From Polytrichum commune (lineage: Eukaryota; Streptophyta; Polytrichopsida; Polytrichales; Polytrichaceae): a stretch of DNA of 64,000 nt. The first letter of the stretch is position 1. Each line of letters begins with the position of its first letter. The notes below the pieces were generated by a model. That model was not told the DNA's origin. It worked only from the letters and a program-made list of their open reading frames with translations, and ran no database searches. The stretch covers positions 62,218,533 through 62,282,532 of the forward strand of contig OX485804.1 of NCBI GenBank assembly GCA_950295325.1. Reading direction: 5' to 3'. Position numbers and translations under genes: made by a program. Below, one piece after another: positions 22,256 through 34,641 of the stretch.

Positions 22256-24099
22256 TGCCTGCATACTAGCCATGTGTGTCAGAAACCCCCTCATTTGGGT
22301 TAATTGACAGGTGCCCCCCTTCATCAAGCTTGTTGGCATTGAAAAAATCTATAGTAATTGACGCAACCAATGCTATTGAAGGACAACAATTGACTCCTCG
22401 TCCTATACCACAAAAAAATTGTCTTCATCGCTTGATGTTTTGTCCCATTCGGAATTTGTATCTGTAACAGAACTCTTGTTGATCCACTTATATGGCTTTA
22501 AGAGGAACTCATGATATGAATAACAAATACTCTTATCCCACTACTCCTCATGATTAAAAGAACACTAAGATATGACAACTAAGTTGCACAAGTAACCACA
22601 TCCAAAGATATGTAGTGTTAAATGTGATTTTTGAACCTCTCATTAAGAGGTAAGGGTCTTTGGAAGTATTGATACCTATGACGGAGCCTAGCATTATTGA
22701 TAGAGGTCTTGCATTATTTGTGGAATAAGTTAGAAGATGTGAAGATGTGATGTGGCTATATGCCAAAAGAGTATATGTGTGTGACCATATGTGGATAGAG
22801 ATCCAAAATGTTGTTGGATTAACATATGTGGCCTTGAACACAAGCCTAATTAACCTTCGAGGCCAAACGTCAAGCCTACCCAACCCCATGTTGAGCCCTT
22901 AACCCCAAGCCTAGTTGCCAATCACTCAAGCATGGCTACATAATTCATGGTAACGGCATGTTGTCCATTGAATTGTATTGATTGGGTGTCAAAGACGTTC
23001 TTGCAGGTAGGGTTTGCAAACCGGGACCAAGATTTGCATAAAAAATGGGGGATAGGGTAACACCCCAATGTACCCTTGGTCACCCCCCCCCCTTTAGCCA
23101 ACACCCCTTGAGTACCAAAGGCCGGGTTGAAATATGAGTAATTAATGATAATTTTATTATGGCTAAACAATTTCCAACATCAAAACTGGACGAGACTAAA
23201 GGCACAATTGTAACATTGCTTAAAAAGTACTTGGACTAAGTAGTAGGTATGGTGTAACGTGTGCCAAATTTAGTGTTTGTCCTTATCTTTGTTGTGTGAC
23301 TCCTACTAGCTCGAAGCAAAGGCAAAACTTGATTGGGTCAAAACTAGTGGTAACTATAATTATGACTTCACAAAAACACCACCATAATTTTGGGTGTTTG
23401 TTTCGAGGCGGCGTGCACATGGGGGCATTTGAGGGAGGGGTGAAGTCAGACATGCTTCAAACAATATTTTGATTGGATCATTAATAAGTTAAGTTTACCT
23501 TGCCTACATGGCATATATCCATTCCCATGGTGCGCCGGGTATATTAAAGGACACGTCAACCAAGGGCCGGATGTTATTCCTCAAACATGTACCCCAAATC
23601 TCGGGGCATGCATGCATCGGCCGGAAAAATCAAAGTTTAGGGAAACACAAAAAGGAACACATTGTTTAGGCTAGGGTTTTGACTTAGCATACCTCCACTT
23701 GAAAGTATATAAAGTTGAAGTGATGAGTTACTCGTGATGCTCAAAACCCTCTCTAAAATGGGCAGTCCCTATACTACCTATGTAACAATCAACAAGCCTT
23801 CGTACATGCCTACTTTTGAATTGAAAAATGTCGTGTCGAGGACATGACAAGGGCCACTTGCTAATGTAGCACTCCTACACTCTGCATATTCCATCCACGG
23901 TCCACCTATCGACACAAAGTTTGGTATATTTTGCGCCCCAACATTTTTGTAACGAAACGTTGGTATGGATGATCACTAGTTGGATGAAAAATCACTTACG
24001 AAAGTGGCAATAACTGCAACATTGTAAATCCACAATGCTCAAAGCAATCTAACAAGAAATGACAAACAATACCAGATTTACATTTAATGTTGGTGACAC
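22256..24099. other. about 1.8 kb without a recognised gene
   Basis: Contains a C run at 23084-23093 and short frames without motifs. Nothing else identified. Confidence 0.4.
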
Positions 24100-24751
24100 T
24101 ACAGTAATCTCCCGCTTGAGTATGCACTTTGAATTGGACCCGTTGGTGTGCACTTTGTTGATAGGTGCGTACTATACTCATATTGCTTTCTAGACCCTCT
24201 GATTCAACGAATCGCAATAGGAAACGGATGAAACTCGAGGCAACCCGCTTGACCGATGCCCAACGATGTGAAATCATCGCAAAGTTGAGCAAGCCGAACG
24301 CGCCGAGCAAGCAGACGTTGGGGCGGGAGTACGAAGTCAGTGACGACGTTATCCGAAAAGCCCGGGACAATCGGGAGAACATTTATACATCGAAATCCAG
24401 CCTACTGAGACTTTTGTTGAATCCGATAGTGCTACTGACTTCAAAGGCTTTGAAACCCTACACAACACTGTCTTCAACTCGACATCGACGACCAATTGCT
24501 TTGCTCCGATGTTCAAACGGAAGCTGGACACATGTATGATGGATGAACCGCGATGATCATTCGATACGTTTCAGCGAAACGTCTCAAACGTCTCAAACAA
24601 TCAACATCAAGCATAAAAAATTCACGCGTTTGCGACAAACGGCTCCGCATGACATGTTCAAACAATGAAGTACGAACCCTAATGTTTGTCCAAAAGAAGA
24701 AGAAGTTTGCGCACTTAACCGGGACGTGCACTTAAGCGGGAGATTAGTGTA
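24100..24751. mobile_element. short pogo/Tigger-type (Tc1/mariner superfamily) element with TA target duplications
   Basis: Element 24102-24749 (648 bp). The left end reads CAGTAATCTCCCGCTTGAGT and the right end, reverse-complemented, CACTAATCTCCCGCTTAAGT. TA flanks it on both sides (24100-24101 and 24750-24751). CAGT-type ends plus a TA duplication fit pogo, and the encoded helix-turn-helix agrees. The catalytic DDE part is missing, so it is an internally deleted, non-autonomous copy. It is GC-richer than its surroundings and less decayed, suggesting a younger insertion. Confidence 0.85.
24228..24539 (+). pseudogene. pogo-type transposase N-terminal DNA-binding fragment
   Basis: The frame is open from 24165; the Met at 24228 (MKLEATRLTDAQR) is the more likely native start. 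Residues LTDAQRCEIIAKLSKPNAPS and the following LGREYEVSDDVIRKARDNRE form a helix-turn-helix of the psq/CENP-B N-terminal type used by pogo transposases to bind their ends. After about 50 residues the sequence leaves the family, with no second HTH and no DDE nuclease. That is consistent with an internal deletion joining to a C-terminal remnant near 24560-24700. Probably no active product, though it could encode a DNA-binding-only peptide. Confidence 0.7.
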
Positions 24752-25274
24752 CACGGACAGAACGGTTTACAATCGGGTATGGAGCCGGACACCCTAGCAG
24801 CGACTGGTGACACTACTATAAACAATATTATTTAGTGGAGTGTCCATGCACAATAGATAAGTATCAACACAGCTGCTGCCGACTCCTGTGGAATTCCATC
24901 ACCAAAAGGCATCTCCTAATAAGTTAAAGCATGAATTGCTCAGGTCCAAGGCACTCATGTCTCCCGCACTTTGAGCGGCTGAGAGCGAAAATGGCCCCGG
25001 TCACGCCCCTCCCCCACTGCTTGGAACGGAAACGGGCACACCCCCCACTGCAAGCCCCCCGGCTTTCCAAATTGTTAGTGGCCACACAACCTTATACTCA
25101 TAAGATGCACCGATTCTAACATGGAATCCCCTTTCATTCTCTTTCATGGAATACTAATAAGTACGTTTGGAACCATGAATGGGGAGAATCAGCTGCTAAT
25201 TACACATCAGCTGCATAGGTTTGAGGAATAACTGGTTGATGCTCAAGGCTTCAAGGACAATCACCAGTCATTCT
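24752..25274. other. no gene recognised
   Basis: Locally C-rich stretch at 24990-25070 (several CCCCC runs). No coding motif. Confidence 0.4.
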
Positions 25275-25405
25275 GGAGGGGTTCTCTAGAATATACCACG
25301 GTTTATTAAAGAAGAATCGAAAGAAGTTGATATATAACCGGTTTGGGACTTGGGAACACTTGGATCTGGACCGGTTATGCCCCAAAATCTCCCCCGGACA
25401 CCAAT
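25275..25405. repeat. single arm of AACCGGTT-rich fold-back family
   Basis: Read in reverse it shares GGGAGATTTTGGGGCAT, two AACCGGT motifs and GTGGTATATTC with the arms at 6368-6770 and 39095-39320. The partner arm is missing. Confidence 0.55.
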
Positions 25406-25530
25406 ATGAAGTGCAGTCGGTTTCATGTGGTTTAAACCGACTCCACAATGTCATTTAGCCCCCGAAGTGCTGGTAAAACCGTTTTTTGTTGTTGTTCTTT
25501 CCCAAGGGGGGCTTGAGTAACATCGGATTT

Positions 25531-25600
25531 GGGCGAACCAGCCCATGTTGGATGTCTAAGCCTTTGCCTCCAAGGAACGAGTGTACGGGTTGTTTCGCCC
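25531..25600. mobile_element. mini-element (GGGCGAACC family), 70-bp internally deleted copy
   Basis: Starts GGGCGAACCAGCCC and ends TTTCGCCC. The core TTGCCTCCAAGGAACGAGTG is kept; about 13 bases near the left arm are missing. It lies about 50 bp before family D copy 2. Confidence 0.75.
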
Positions 25601-25650
25601 CAGTTGTAACATTGCTCGCTAGTTGGGTATTTGCTATGGAGTGTTGCCAG

Positions 25651-26068
25651 GTTCACTTCACGCTACGCTTGAGGGACCAAAGGAGTATGTGAATGCAAGA
25701 TGGATGTAAAGTCGACATGGATTCCTACATGACATTGAATGGACCATGTTTCATGGTCACTCGGACTGTTTTCAAAAACCACCTCCTGGAGGTAGGCCTA
25801 ACTCAAAACCGGGAGACCATGGCACTTCGAATGCTCACAACCGTAGATTTATTCTATTTTACCATGCGTGAGGACCTACATGAATAAAAATTCATTGAAA
25901 TAGCATTGGGTGGAGGGTCCAGTCACACATGACTTCACACTACACTTGAGGATCTGTGACCACACTACATGATTTTGGAGGTGTGTTGGGACGGCCTTTG
26001 GACGCTTTCTTTTTGGGGTCTCATAATTTCATGGTCACGGCTCTTGGCTCGTGTGTGAAGTGACACCT
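25651..26068. mobile_element. family D non-autonomous transposon, copy 2, 5'-truncated
   Basis: Begins inside the element (GTTCACTTCACGCTACGCTT) and runs to an eroded right end GTGTGTGAAGTGACACC. It is collinear with the other three copies but the left terminus is lost, so no target duplication can be read. Confidence 0.8.
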
Positions 26069-26629
26069 ATGGCCACTTCTTCACGCCCACGGCACTCCAA
26101 GCTTCTTGTCAAAAGTAACCGGCTTGAGCATGGTCTTTTAGCATGATGTGACCTATGTTTGTGGTGGTTTGCCTGAAAATAAGGATGGAATTTAGGCCAA
26201 TACGGTTGGCCACTGACTATCCACGGAGCCAATGTTGGACTTTTCCATGATGAAATGAGTCTTTTCATGAGGCTCCATGCATTGCAAGGCAGATTGTAGT
26301 TGATTGGAATGGCCTCTTTTCCTCCCTAAAAGCCAGCATTAGATTCTAGATATGATATGAAATTCGTATTCATGCATAAGCTAGATGGCAATCAAATTGA
26401 GGCACATGTGAGCGGACGATGTTTGTGCCCTATTTGGCAGCCATAGATCCATTAATTTTTTTAATGAATTCAAGGATGTTCAGTCCTCAAATTTCAAGGC
26501 CCACGTGCCCCAACCTAACCTTCACATCAATGCGGTTGGACATGTGAGTAAGGATGAGAGGTTGCAGTGAGTAAGTTGTGTTAGTTTCACCGTGTGGAGA
26601 GAGAGAGAGAACCTCTCACGCATCCAACA
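26069..26629. other. no feature seen
   Basis: Intergenic sequence with a short GA microsatellite at 26599-26610. Confidence 0.4.
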
Positions 26630-27107
26630 TACACTCTAGACTCCGTAGTATCACACCTGTGGCAACCAAAGTGCACATGATATTACGGAGTTTTGTAGTG
26701 TTAACATGGATGCGTGATAATATAGAATTAGTGTAGCATGTGACATTATGGAATAACACAAAGGAGATGTGAGGACAATTTGAATTCGTTCTCCCGTCAC
26801 CTACGCTAGTGTGGTCCACTCCACTTGGCCTTCCCAGGTGATGTGGCGGATGCATGCACCAACATTCAACAAGTGGTAGAAGAAGAAGAAGAAGAAGAAG
26901 ACACTCCACATGTTGACACATGGCGTGATGTAAGGGTGTGGGTTGACTTCTTTGGTGGTTTGAATTAATGACAAATTTCATGATATGAGGGAGAGAAATG
27001 TGACAATAAGGAGTGAGATTTGAACTAGGAACATCCGTTCCCTAGGTTTTGGGGAATTAGAGAGTGTGTGACATTATGGAGGTTGATATTATGGGGTTTA
27101 GGATGTA
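26630..27107 (+). mobile_element. MITE-like family F, copy 1
   Basis: About 478 bp. The left end is TACACTCTAGACTCCGTAG and the right end, reverse-complemented, TACATCCTAAACCCCATAAT. It matches 38531-39009 over its full length and 45995-46352 in reverse. An internal GAA microsatellite (26878-26900) makes an antisense poly-Leu frame that is shared with copy 2 but is not a protein family I know. No clear target duplication; superfamily open. Confidence 0.78.
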
Positions 27108-27114
27108 TAACCGC

Positions 27115-27300
27115 TGAAGTGGTATGCATCCCGGAGGTTATTTTTTAAAATTGATTTGACACCATAATCGGTTTTAAAGACCCCAGATTAGTCAATTTGA
27201 TGTCATTTGGGATGTATCAACAACAAGCTTATAGAGGGTCGAGCTTTTTATGTTGGAGGGATGAGAAGTACACTTGTGTACGATAATTCCTTTTCTCTTG
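27115..27300. repeat. dispersed repeat family C, copy 2
   Basis: Holds the family phrase in reverse (TTGATTTGACACCATAATCG, TTTAAAGACCCCAGATTAGT) followed by a forward border (TATGTTGGAGGGATGAGAAG, TACACTTGTGTACG). It directly follows family F copy 1. Confidence 0.6.
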
Positions 27301-28259
27301 GTTATGGAGGAATGGAATCAAGGTAGCCGACCCAACATTGACCAATTAAGCAATTAAGCATATTTGCGGTCTAGGTATGAACAAAGGTAATCATTTCCCA
27401 TGAAGAGAAATGGATATAAGAAGCAATTTGATTTTCTTGTCATTAGGTTTTTCATAATAATCAAATTACTATGATTTTTTAAGTGGATATTCTCTTTGAC
27501 CTCTATTTGTGTTATAGGCTATCATATTTCCGAACACCGATTGGTTACAAAACTAAGAACACTTGATTCATGTACTCGATAATTGTTGCACCCCCAACAT
27601 GCTTGGCATCTTAACCTAGTTGTCAACCTAGCCAACCTAAATTTGGATTTCGACCATAACATGTCAACATTGATGAAAGACTAGTATTGTGTTGCACGGA
27701 AATAGGTTGGCCTAAGCTTCAACAATGGGTGTTAGGACTGGGTTGGCTACCTTATCACATAAAAGCACACCTCTTTTCATCCAACAAAAAAGCTTGCAAT
27801 TGGTTGGTAGACATATCCATTTCCACTAGCCCCCCCCCCCCCAATATTAATGCATAGAGTTCCCTAAAGGTGTGAAGTTCCACACATGTAGCCATCATTT
27901 TCTAACATGATGGAAAAAGTCACGAACAATCACATATGTGGCCGACACATTTGGCGTGATGGAACAAGTAAGTTAAAAGGGCACGGACTTGGGTTCCTTG
28001 AAAAGAGCACTAATTGCACTCAAGTTTTCGCCTCCCAATTATCGGAAATACGTCAACCTATGTTGTGAAATTGGCTAGGAAAGTATATTGCCTTTGAAAA
28101 TTTAAAGTAATTTAGAAACTTGGAAATAAATTGTGATTTTTATTTTATTTTATTGAACGATGTACTATCAATTTCTAGACTCGTGAAAAATCACCCCAAT
28201 GTCACAGTTATACTACACTTATGTGAGATTGCTTAACTTAACGGAAATAGGTGTGTCCA
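27301..28259. other. no gene recognised
   Basis: Contains a C homopolymer at 27829-27842. No coding or repeat structure identified. Confidence 0.4.
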
Positions 28260-28440
28260 CTCTATGTATCCCAAGCCTTATTATTTGTAGTCGAGATTAT
28301 ATCCAAAATAAGTTTTGAAGACCTCGAATTAGCATACTCCACGTCACTTGAAATGAACCAACCATGAATCTATACAAAGTCAAGGTGTTATGTTGGATGG
28401 ATGAGAGGTACACTCATATGCAACAAGTAACTTGTTGCGT
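28260..28440. repeat. dispersed repeat family C, copy 3
   Basis: Same arrangement as copy 2 (reverse family phrase, then TATGTTGGATGGATGAGAGG and TACACTCATATGCAACAA). More diverged. Confidence 0.5.
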
Positions 28441-30338
28441 AATGTCTATGCCCCATCATACATGACTACATAAGTCCAAATATATTCATGATATTCATAT
28501 TGATGATGAATAAAATGGTAGAAAATATTGTAATTTTGATTTTTGAATGAACGGTTTCTTTTGAATAAAATGTTTAGGGTAGAATGCAGAGAGTGAAAAT
28601 GTACAATAAAGTTAGAAAGGATAAACACACACAATCTCAAAATAAAGTATGAAAATAAAAAGTGAAAGTACAAAGAGTGGAATACATGAATAAAAGTACA
28701 TAGTGCACAATACAACTGCGTAAAGTCAAAATATGCAAAATGTAAGATTGCATACATTAAAATTTATTTCAAATATAGAGGAAATTTTACAAAGTTAAAA
28801 AGTAGGTATGCAAGCATGAAGGTGTGAATAAATTATGTTATAATTATATAGATGGTATGATGGTATGGATCTAATCCCAAGAGGTGCAACTTACATAACA
28901 CGTATGAGTGTACATGAGTGCACAAAAGGGGTATTAATTTGAACTCTTCTGTATTATGTATACATATGCTACACAAATCATAACTTGCAGTTATGTACAT
29001 GTATGAAGGATGTCTAGAAAATATGCAAGATTTGTATTTGTATGGTAGTGTCACTAGACTTTACATGATAATTATTTTATATTGGATTAAACCATGATGA
29101 ATAATTTTCTCATTTCTAACTCAACTATGCATGTATGAAAGGGGTTGTTGAGTTGAGGATGATGTCACTTCTTGCTTAGGGTTGCAAGAAGAACATGTTA
29201 TGCTTCTTTGCGGAGGTTGATCAAAAGGCATGTGGATGTTTGATGCGGGTGGTTATACTTATGATAGGGGATGATTGTTATTCAAAAGTGTATTTCTATG
29301 CTTATGTTAATGACTATATATTATCATTGAAGTTATACATATATTGCTTGATTTTCCAACATTTTTTTTTAATATAGGGGGATTGTAGAGTATGTTGCGA
29401 ACACACATGGTTCTTTGTTTTCAATGAAAGATGCACCCCCAGGAATATAATATCTGATGAATATGGGTATGATTATAAGATGATGTGAAACTAAAATGCA
29501 GATGTGGGCATAAATGTTAATGTGGATACAAATGTAGATGTAGCTATAGATAAAAATAGGAATATGTACATATAGATCCACATGTGATAGTAGTAATATA
29601 GTAATACAAAACAATTAAAATCCTATTCATAAGGGTATTTTAAACTTCAAAATGTGCTTATCGAAATTGGAAATAGTTGATGTCAAAGGAATCCCTTAAT
29701 GAGAGTTTGATGCTAAAACAATCTCTTGAGATTTGAAGGTCCCATTGAAATCAAGAAGCTCTCCAACCACACTTAAGTGATTCTAAAAGCTTTTAACCCA
29801 CCAAGGAGCTCATTCATAAGCATTGAGAAATATTGTGATGAACTCGTATTTATTCAACTTGAACAAACAAAAAAAAACCAAGGACCTTTGACATGGGTAG
29901 TACAAGGTGGAGCGTCTTCAATCTCAATAGTGGTGTTGATATGAACAACAAATGTGCAAGGTGAAGCCACCTTACATAAGCTACCAAAGTGGAGGCCATC
30001 AAATTGAATAGTTTGTTGATAGATATCACCTAATTTGCACTTTGAATACACTAGGTTTGTAAGGTACAACAAATGGATTTGTAGCAATATTGCAATCATC
30101 AATCTATGTCAAAAACATTGAATCAAATCATATTGAAATTTACAAGAATGGACAATGTTGGATGAAAATGAGAAATTAAAGATGGAAGTTTCAAAATACT
30201 ATCTTTCGAGCAATCAAATTACCATCACATTTGACATGAATGTTAGAAACATGTCTTAGTATCTTTTGAATTGAGTTGGAGAAGACTGCTGGAACAATAG
30301 ATGTTGTGATTGTAAGCAATCGAATGTTACTTTTGTCA
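28441..30338. other. about 1.9 kb AT-rich, no gene recognised
   Basis: Strongly AT-rich, with hydrophobic low-complexity frames on the minus strand that I treat as chance (28446-28757, 29369-29614). No repeat partner in the window. Confidence 0.45.
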
Positions 30339-30972
30339 CTACCGTAGCACCATAGCCGGTTTGTGCAAAAATAATTCCCAAATTAAAAAACGATTTTTTA
30401 AAAATTATTAACCCAATCAAATGAATAAGTGAAAATTTATATTAGGAAAAATTCTAATTAATGGAAATTTTGGATTCTTCTAAGCTCCAACCACGTCAAT
30501 GCGCCATAAAAGGTTGCATGCTAACGCGTTAATGGCTCGGCGCCTTGCTCACTCAAAGCGGCAAACTCTCTTTCTATATCCATCTCCCTCTCCTCCTTAC
30601 TAATAGGGATTAAAAAAAATAAACCCGTTGTTGTTTTGGTGCCATTTCTAACACTCTTCTCACACATGTCAAAGTGCAAATACATACAAAAGACCTAACA
30701 CATACACTGTGCAAAGACAAACAAGAGCCACACTAAGTAAGGTTAAGGTGGATACTTAGGTTTAAGGCCAAGAAGCCGCCACGAATGAATGAAAAAAACA
30801 ATAACCTACTTCTAGTACTACTGGACCTTACCAAAAAAACAAATTAAATTATTTTAAATCATAAGACTAACGAAATTTCATAAATTATATTTTTAGTTGA
30901 CGAACCTTATTTTTCAAAAAATAAATAAATATTCATTTTGAGGTGCACGACCCAGCTATGGTGCTACGGTAG
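30339..30972. mobile_element. DNA transposon with CTACCGTAGCACCATAGC ends
   Basis: Terminal inverted repeats CTACCGTAGCACCATAGC are perfect over 18 bases and enclose 634 bp. A GC-richer interior (about 30485-30600, with AACGCGTTAATGGCTCGGCG) differs from the AT-rich flanks and could be captured host sequence (inference). No target duplication is obvious, and no transposase is encoded. Superfamily unknown; Mutator-like is one option. Confidence 0.7.
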
Positions 30973-32999
30973 CATCAATATCTCTTACAATGCAGAAAGT
31001 AGGTGCTCCCGTCCGATTTCATTTTTATCTAAGTCATGAAACTCAACCTGAATTTATACATTTGAAGCTCATTTGCGATATGAATGATTGTAAAATTTGG
31101 AAATATTGAAAAAAACAACTAAAAAAAATCTACAATTTGAATGTCCTTGGGTGAACTTTCATCAACCACTAGCAATTCAATTTTGTTGTCAATTTCACTA
31201 CGCACACCAAGAATTGCAATAAAAATGATGGTGGTAGCAAAAGGTTGAAGCATGCAACAAGCAAAAATTTACAACATATTTTACTAGGTTTTCATTGAAA
31301 CGTCTTCGTACACACTCAACAATAAACAATCAAATACAATATTGCAAACAATATGATCAATATCCTTGACCAAAAGTGGTGGACGCTCATTTTATTTTGC
31401 CATTAGAAACTTTGCAATTGTACGTAGCATCAAATTATTAGACACCTCAAAGTAGTATTCAAAGAGAATGAACACACATCACAAATGACACATGATAAAA
31501 GAATGTATAACCTTAGGAGACTACCTTAAATAACCTTAGATATATCATGTCATTATAGGGGTTTCATTCCACAACCTCTTCATATCCAAGGAACCAAAAC
31601 TAGAGTACATGAGCCTTCAAGGTATTTTCCAAATTGCATAATCCCCTTCTAGTATATAAGTTATTCCCACGAGGTGTTCACAATCCACGAGGTGTTCACA
31701 ATCCACGAGGGGTATGTAAATATAATCCCCTTCTAGTATATATCATATTCTATGTTGTTCTTATTTTCCTAACACTAGAACTTGTATTTCCAACATTGTA
31801 GCTCGTGTTTCCAGACACTGTAATTTTTTTTTGAACACTTTAACTTATTTCTCATGCACTATCATTGTAATTCCCACCACAATAACTCTTCCACTATAAA
31901 AACATTTACTTACATAAGTCAATCATCCGATAATTCCAACGTACACAATTTTCTTTAGTTCTTTATATGTGGTCATGTAAATTCTAGACAATCATGTACT
32001 TGTTGGAGGGTTTTAGAAGAACTCCCCCATCAAATTTAAATTTTGCATCATGACAGTTGCTTATGAGAGCATTCAACTACCTCCCTACTTAATGTCCCCT
32101 CCATACTTATACAACTACGGGCTGCCATCATATCTGACGATGCACAATTGCATCCCTCAAAAAATATGCAAGTTTCATTTATATAATCATTTCCAATTGC
32201 ATGTCTTACACCTACAATAAGTTTTTCATACAATATATTCCATGCATTCAATATTCCTCTTGTACACCTATCACACATCTACATTGTGAAGGACCTCAGA
32301 AATCCATTGCTTAGTCTCTCCCCTAAAAGACAGAGCCAATAAAACTCTGCCTCCATCACACCTTCCATGGTATTTATTATCATTTGCTATTCGGAATCAT
32401 GATGTTTTCTACTCACGCTAACTTTTACCCCCAATATAAACAAGTGTGAAAGGTGTAGTAGCGTGAATCCCCGTCAATTGAGAGTTATCAACTGTGTATG
32501 ACATCATTGAAAGTAAATATTAAAATGCTAAATTGAAACCGATTTTTCCCCCAAGTACCAAGTCCATGAGAGTTAACTTATTCTTTCCAAAATCGTTATA
32601 CATGCTTCCAAACTTCAAGGAGTGGCTCTTGCACAATGTCTTTGGATCGGCCTCGAGATTCGGCCACCACCATCCCCACCAAGCTAGCTCATTTCCAATC
32701 TAACTTAGAGAATCAACACCTTCGCCAAGTTAGAGGAATCGAATGCGAACTCCCAAAAAAACCCCACCGGGCTTATCTAGTTCTTGAGGACATAGTTTAA
32801 TTTCATTGCCGTGGAGGAGCGAATCGAAGTTGAAGGCGGCACATTCAAAGTGGGTCTCGTCATGTCTCTCGATGAAGTTACGAATAAAGTTTTGGATATG
32901 GAGTGTCGGGGTTCGCCCTTGCAAAAAGCATGACTGGGTTTGTTTGTTTTTTTAACGCTCTTCTTACTACTTAGCTCGTGAAGTAGTTCAACATGACTT
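30973..32999. other. no gene recognised; one minisatellite inside
   Basis: AT-rich. A small GC-richer stretch at 32630-32930 contains a minus-strand frame (32730-32924) without a known motif. The minisatellite is listed separately. Confidence 0.4.
31640..31741 (+). repeat. 18-bp minisatellite flanked by a direct repeat
   Basis: CACGAGGTGTTCACAATC is repeated from 31668 with an 18-bp period (two full units and a partial third). The tract is bracketed by two copies of ATCCCCTTCTAGTATATA (about 31641 and 31724). Confidence 0.85.
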
Positions 33000-33200
33000 C
33001 GACTTGTCGCATGTGGTGGTGACTTATGGATTTGTGCCTACTTTAATGAGCTCCAATCACCAAATCAAGAGCACGGAGAAGCCTAGTACTTTGAGAAATG
33101 TGAGGCTTTGGTGTGATCGCAATCTTGGAAGTGATAAGGCTATGGAGATCATGATATTTTTCCCAACTTCAACCATGCTATGTGGCATGCATTTCTAAGC
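33000..33200 (+). repeat. dispersed repeat family J, copy 1
   Basis: GACTTCGACTTGT, then GTGCCTACTTT, then CCAATCACCAAATCAAGAGC. Diverged partners lie at 35130-35300 and in fragments at 35583-35640 and 36073-36120. The frame 33004-33198 crosses it but shows no protein family. Confidence 0.5.
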
Positions 33201-33684
33201 TAGTCAAAGCAAAAGTTGTTCATGTGATTGTTGTTTCTTATTTTGATTTTATGGTCAAGTTTTGTATAAGATTGTGTTCTTTGAAATCATTTGGTGATGT
33301 TCAATGACAACATTGCTTCCCTGGGAAGCACCTCGTCACGTTAGAAAACCATGAGAGGAGAAATCATAGGGTCATGTTAAAAGATTTGAGGTAAATTTTC
33401 TAACATGACCATTTCTATCATAGCCCTTGATATATGTAGTACTAGGTATTAGGAAAAACACAGGGTTCCTCCAAAAGGTGGGTGTTAGGGAAAACATTAC
33501 AAGAAAGGTAACATTGGATACTCATAGTATGATGTTAGCTTATGATAAGATCAAATCTTAGAAGTAACAAAGGATGCTTATGTGGACATGTACATCTAGA
33601 GAATCTTAAAATCTAACAATTATATAGAGCACAACTTTTGAGAAATAAGTCCCTCTACAAGTAAGAACTACATTGAAAGGTCTT
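33201..33684. other. no feature seen
   Basis: Two phrases TCTAACATGACC and AAACCATGAGAGGAGAAATCA are present; nothing recognisable otherwise. Confidence 0.35.
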
Positions 33685-34022
33685 ATTAGTGTGGGTGGAC
33701 AATTAGTGTGGAAATAATTAGCATGGGCCACACTAATTTTCTAGTCAAGATGGGATGAATGTGGGTCCAAGACCGGGGTCTTCCGCAAAGTCTTGATGAA
33801 GACTTCCGACCAACACATTAAATAATAAATAGTAGTACAAAATAAAATAATTATCCAAATTAATTTCTAGAAAAAACATTAAAGTGGCCAACACTAATTT
33901 TAAACTAGAGATTTAGTGGGGGTTGAAAATTGAGTGGTCACATTAATTCTTTCTATGACTTTTATTGTGGACACTAGAAAATTATTGTGGCCCACAATAA
34001 CAGGACTATTTATTGCACCTAT
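33685..34022 (+). repeat. dispersed repeat family G, copy 2
   Basis: Forward copy, with AATTAGTGTGG...GGGCCACACTAATTTTCTAG at the left and TGTGGCCCACAATAACAGGA at the right. Both ends contain CCCACA/TGTGGG, giving a weak inverted repeat. Matches 16066-16380 (reverse) and 43513-43665 (partial). Confidence 0.6.
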
Positions 34023-34641
34023 GGGGCTATGATTTTTTTTCATATTAGGAAATCAGGTTAGTAAGGGTCCAAATAATTATATAAAAGTAAAGTACTAACC
34101 TCCACTTAAAATTATATGAAACTCCATTAACTTTTATGTAAAGTAATAACTATCCGTTTCTGCACGCGCTCCCTCAAGTTGACATGAGGTGCCTCCTTGT
34201 TCTGCACATATGGGTATAGTCTAAAATTCATCTATCATACATCTCTTTTGGCTCTTGTTTGGAAGCCAAGTCCAAATTAGGTCACTTTTGTCGTGTTCCT
34301 CTTTTACACAAGAATAATACAATCATGAATGCACATGAGACACCAACATTGAGAACCTTCAAACTATGTACCTTACAACTTAAACATGATATTGTGATTG
34401 TTATGAGCTCAAACCACCCGACCATAGCAGAGAAACAATAAGATGATCCTCTCTCCTCCCATGAGCTCTCTCTTATACCCCCCAAGGCACTCCTAGTCTT
34501 GTCCATCTTTATCCATAGTATCTAAGGGATACCTTCAGAAGCCTCAAGTATTACTAAATTTAGATCAAAACTTCCTTTTCTATATACATAGGTCATTTCA
34601 CCATATGATCCTTTCTTATCTTTTGGCTCAATCACTACCCT
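34023..34641. other. no feature seen
   Basis: Short overlapping frames on both strands without motifs. Confidence 0.35.

Noticed and set aside
26616-26981. 121-residue Leu-rich protein shared with 38637-38939
   Set aside because: Lies within two copies of a MITE-like family. Similarity follows from DNA identity, and the Leu run is a microsatellite.
28446-29614. Hydrophobic membrane-like frames
   Set aside because: Explained by very high AT content (Phe, Ile, Tyr codons); no start context, domain or repeat support.
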